Part shown: positions 5,045 through 5,977 of the stretch, one piece after another
Layout of the letters: each line of letters starts with the position of its first letter
Position numbering within the stretch: position 1 is the stretch's first letter
Assembly: GCA_905214365.1 (NCBI GenBank)
Contig: CAJMMH010000180.1
Span: 1-5,977 of the forward strand
Source: an uncultured bacterium
GTDB taxonomy: Bacteria > Bacillota > Clostridia > Lachnospirales > Lachnospiraceae
DNA: 5,977 bases
Reading direction: 5' to 3'
Notes under the pieces: generated by a model
What the model was told of the DNA's origin: nothing
The model's database searches: none
The model's input: the letters and a program-made list of their open reading frames with translations, nothing else
Made by a program: the position numbers and the translations under genes

Positions 5045-5068
5045 GGAATTTTCAGAACTGAAAATTCC
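5045..5068. promoter_or_regulatory. Perfect 24-bp palindrome resembling paired CodY half-sites
   Basis: GGAATTTTCAG (5045-5055) and CTGAAAATTCC (5058-5068) are 11-bp inverted arms around AA. Each half matches one side of the CodY consensus AATTTTCWGAAAATT: 11 of 15 positions for the left-anchored alignment and the last 9 for the right-anchored one. No U-tract follows on either strand, so a terminator is unlikely. It is centred about 100 bp upstream of the predicted glnS start and about 150 bp upstream of the tRNA-Thr promoter -35. CodY binding is a hypothesis; another dimeric regulator is equally possible. Confidence 0.5.
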
Positions 5069-5203
5069 GTAAGATAACGTAGCGGTAGTGGGATTTTCCG
5101 ACGTTTCGTATGTTCCTCTCAGGCCTGGTTTTGTCTCTTTTGTTTTTGTTTTTTTAATAATTGCATCCTTTTTAAAAATTTTACCGATTTTTGAAAAAAA
5201 CTG
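5069..5203. other. AT-rich spacer upstream of tRNA-Thr, no gene
   Basis: No supported gene is seen here. The stretch is rich in T-runs (5130-5156) and A/T tracts (5168-5200), the latter directly upstream of the tRNA promoter, where they could act as an UP element. The 8-bp palindrome CAGGCCTG (5120-5127) is followed by a T-rich tract, but its arms leave no room for a loop. Confidence 0.4.
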
Positions 5204-5232
5204 TTGACAAACGATTCGTTATGGTGTATGAT
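5204..5232 (+). promoter_or_regulatory. Strong sigma-A promoter of tRNA-Thr
   Basis: Perfect -35 TTGACA (5204-5209), a 17-base spacer and -10 TATGAT (5227-5232), with A/T tracts just upstream. The predicted start is near 5239, leaving a leader of about 38 nt for RNase P to remove. The leader starts with a small perfect hairpin CGTTG-GTGAG-CAACG (5239-5253). Confidence 0.88.
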
Positions 5233-5276
5233 ACTTCTCGTTGGTGAGCAACGCACTTGCGAAGCGAAATCAATCA

Positions 5277-5349
5277 GCTGACATGGCACAGATGGTAGCG
5301 CACCTCATTGGTAATGAGGAGGTCACCGGTTCGATTCCGGTTGTCAGCT
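5277..5349 (+). tRNA. tRNA-Thr, anticodon GGT
   Basis: The acceptor stem GCTGACA (5277-5283) pairs perfectly with TGTCAGC (5342-5348); the discriminator is T5349 and no CCA is encoded. The D-arm is GCAC / GCGC (5286-5289, 5298-5301) around an AGATGGTA loop, with one A-C mismatch at the third pair. The anticodon stem CCTCA/TGAGG (5303-5307, 5315-5319) holds the loop TTGGTAA, so the anticodon is GGT (5310-5312), decoding ACC and ACU. The T-arm ACCGG-TTCGATT-CCGGT (5325-5341) is perfect. It is a single-gene unit with its own promoter and terminator. Confidence 0.97.
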
Positions 5350-5354
5350 TTTGT

Positions 5355-5382
5355 AAGGAGAACGTTATGTTCTCCTTTTTTT
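5355..5382 (+). terminator. Intrinsic terminator of tRNA-Thr
   Basis: AAGGAGAAC (5355-5363) and GTTCTCCTT (5369-5377) form a perfect 9-bp stem with loop GTTAT, running into an unbroken T tract to 5382. There is no T tract on the other strand, so it serves the tRNA only. It starts 6 bases after the tRNA end. Confidence 0.95.
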
Positions 5383-5394
5383 GTGTGCTTCTTT

Positions 5395-5949
5395 CTATTC
5401 TCTTAACAGCATGACAGCTTCCAGCGGCGCATACAGCGTTGTGGGTATGCCCTGCCTGGGATTCCAGTCAGTCTTTGCCGTCTTCCACTGGATCCACGCC
5501 GCGTCCGGTGCTGTCCGGAAGGATAGATTCCATTCAAACATATCTTCAATAACCCGGTACTCTTCCACTGGAAATGAAAGAGAATCGTGTTTTCGTTCTG
5601 TTCCAAAATCATGCGCGCGGATCCCGACTGCAGCAAGTCCGTCCGGAACCTGTTCTTTCCTTACCAGAAACGCAATCTTCCAGTCCTTTGCTTCCAACTG
5701 CACCATACCGCTTCCGTCTGTTTTTTCTCCTGTTTCTGCAGCGTACCGCGCGGCAGAAATATTTTTACAGCCGGACAGCACAGCAGCAGTGCGGGTTTTT
5801 GGATTACGGAAAAACTCCTTCACCGGTTCCGCCTCTTCCATCCGTCCGCGGTTCATACAGCTGACACGGCTGCTGAGCCGGTATACTTCGTCCCGGCTAT
5901 GGGAAACATACAACACCGGGCGGCGACCACATGATTGAACAAACTTGTT
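5395..5949 (-). pseudogene. modC: C-terminal remnant of a ModC-like molybdate ABC transporter ATPase
   Basis: The frame encodes 184 residues after an in-frame TGA (5950-5952): NKFVQSCGRRPVLYVSHSRD onward. VLYVSHSRDEVYRLSSRV is the strand and H-loop region of ModC-type ABC ATPases, with the switch histidine at residue 17 of the fragment. Then come the NRGRMEEAEPVKEFFRNPKT segment and SGCKNIS, and a C-terminal region (about 70-184, ending APLEAVMLLRE) that would be the Mop/TOBE-like regulatory domain. Walker A, the LSGGQ signature and Walker B are all missing, so the fragment cannot hydrolyse ATP. Full ModC proteins are about 350 residues. No RBS is seen before any start codon in the fragment, such as GTG 5914-5916. 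Upstream of the TGA the DNA turns sharply AT-rich. Truncation, a frameshift, or an assembly junction at the window edge are all possible. ModC is preferred over other ABC ATPases from the SHSRDEVYRL and SGCKN segments. The gene is convergent with tRNA-Thr. Confidence 0.7.
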
Positions 5950-5977
5950 TCAATTCTTATGATAATTTCTATTATAT
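5934..5977. other. AT-rich edge sequence with an imperfect palindrome
   Basis: The last ~44 bases are about four-fifths A+T, unlike the GC-richer modC fragment they abut. They contain an imperfect palindrome, ATTGAA (5934-5939) / TTCAAT (5949-5954), with inner AAAC-TT-GTTT (5941-5950). On the minus strand one frame (from 5975) is open through this stretch, but it encodes no recognisable ModC sequence. This may be the edge of an inserted element or a rearrangement point; too little is present to say. Confidence 0.35.

Noticed and set aside
5381..5938. Plus-strand reading frames opposite the modC fragment
   Set aside because: They are antisense to a frame with recognisable ABC-ATPase sequence, and begin inside the tRNA terminator T-tract.
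1..5977. CRISPR array, complete insertion sequence, phage or defence genes
   Set aside because: No regularly spaced repeats, transposase or integrase motifs or defence-type domains were seen in the window.

Overview
The window looks like chromosomal DNA of a low-to-mid-GC Firmicute, most likely a Lachnospiraceae-type gut clostridium. The clues are a CIRCE-controlled groES-groEL operon, a DUF6062-type Cys/His protein seen mainly in that group, a bacterial glutaminyl-tRNA synthetase of the non-discriminating-free (direct charging) type, AGGAGG-like ribosome binding sites and TTGACA/TATAAT-like promoters. The assignment rests on remembered family features, not on a database search.

Left part (1-1270, minus strand): a groES-groEL heat-shock operon read leftward. 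groEL is cut by the window edge, so only its first 253 residues are present. groES is complete. Upstream lie a sigma-A-like promoter and a CIRCE operator with 9-bp arms and a 9-bp spacer, so HrcA repression is expected. The 101-bp groES-groEL gap can fold into mutually exclusive hairpins. Upstream of the promoter is an A-tract-rich block (minus strand).

Centre (1270-3113): a divergent plus-strand gene encodes a small, very acidic, membrane-anchored protein with a compact CxC-x5-CxC motif. It ends at a very strong terminator, which it faces convergently with a minus-strand DUF6062-like gene. That protein has two CxxC-x33/34-CxxH modules, suggesting a duplicated metal-binding fold.

Right part (3114-5977): glnS on the minus strand, ending in a terminator whose G-U pairs favour minus-strand RNA. 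glnS has a 150-nt structured leader and a promoter whose -10 lies inside a perfect inverted repeat. A second perfect palindrome resembling paired CodY half-sites lies further upstream. Divergent from glnS is a single tRNA-Thr(GGT) gene with its own promoter and terminator. The window ends with the C-terminal part of a ModC-like ABC ATPase on the minus strand. It has lost its ATP-binding core: the frame hits a TGA at 5950-5952 in an AT-rich patch 28 bases from the window edge.

Functionally the window is mostly housekeeping (protein folding and translation). I see no defence system, CRISPR array, complete mobile element or obviously new multi-gene system. The points most worth a second look are the two uncharacterised proteins, the two palindromes and leader of glnS, the divergent KMSKS loop of GlnRS, and the truncated modC.
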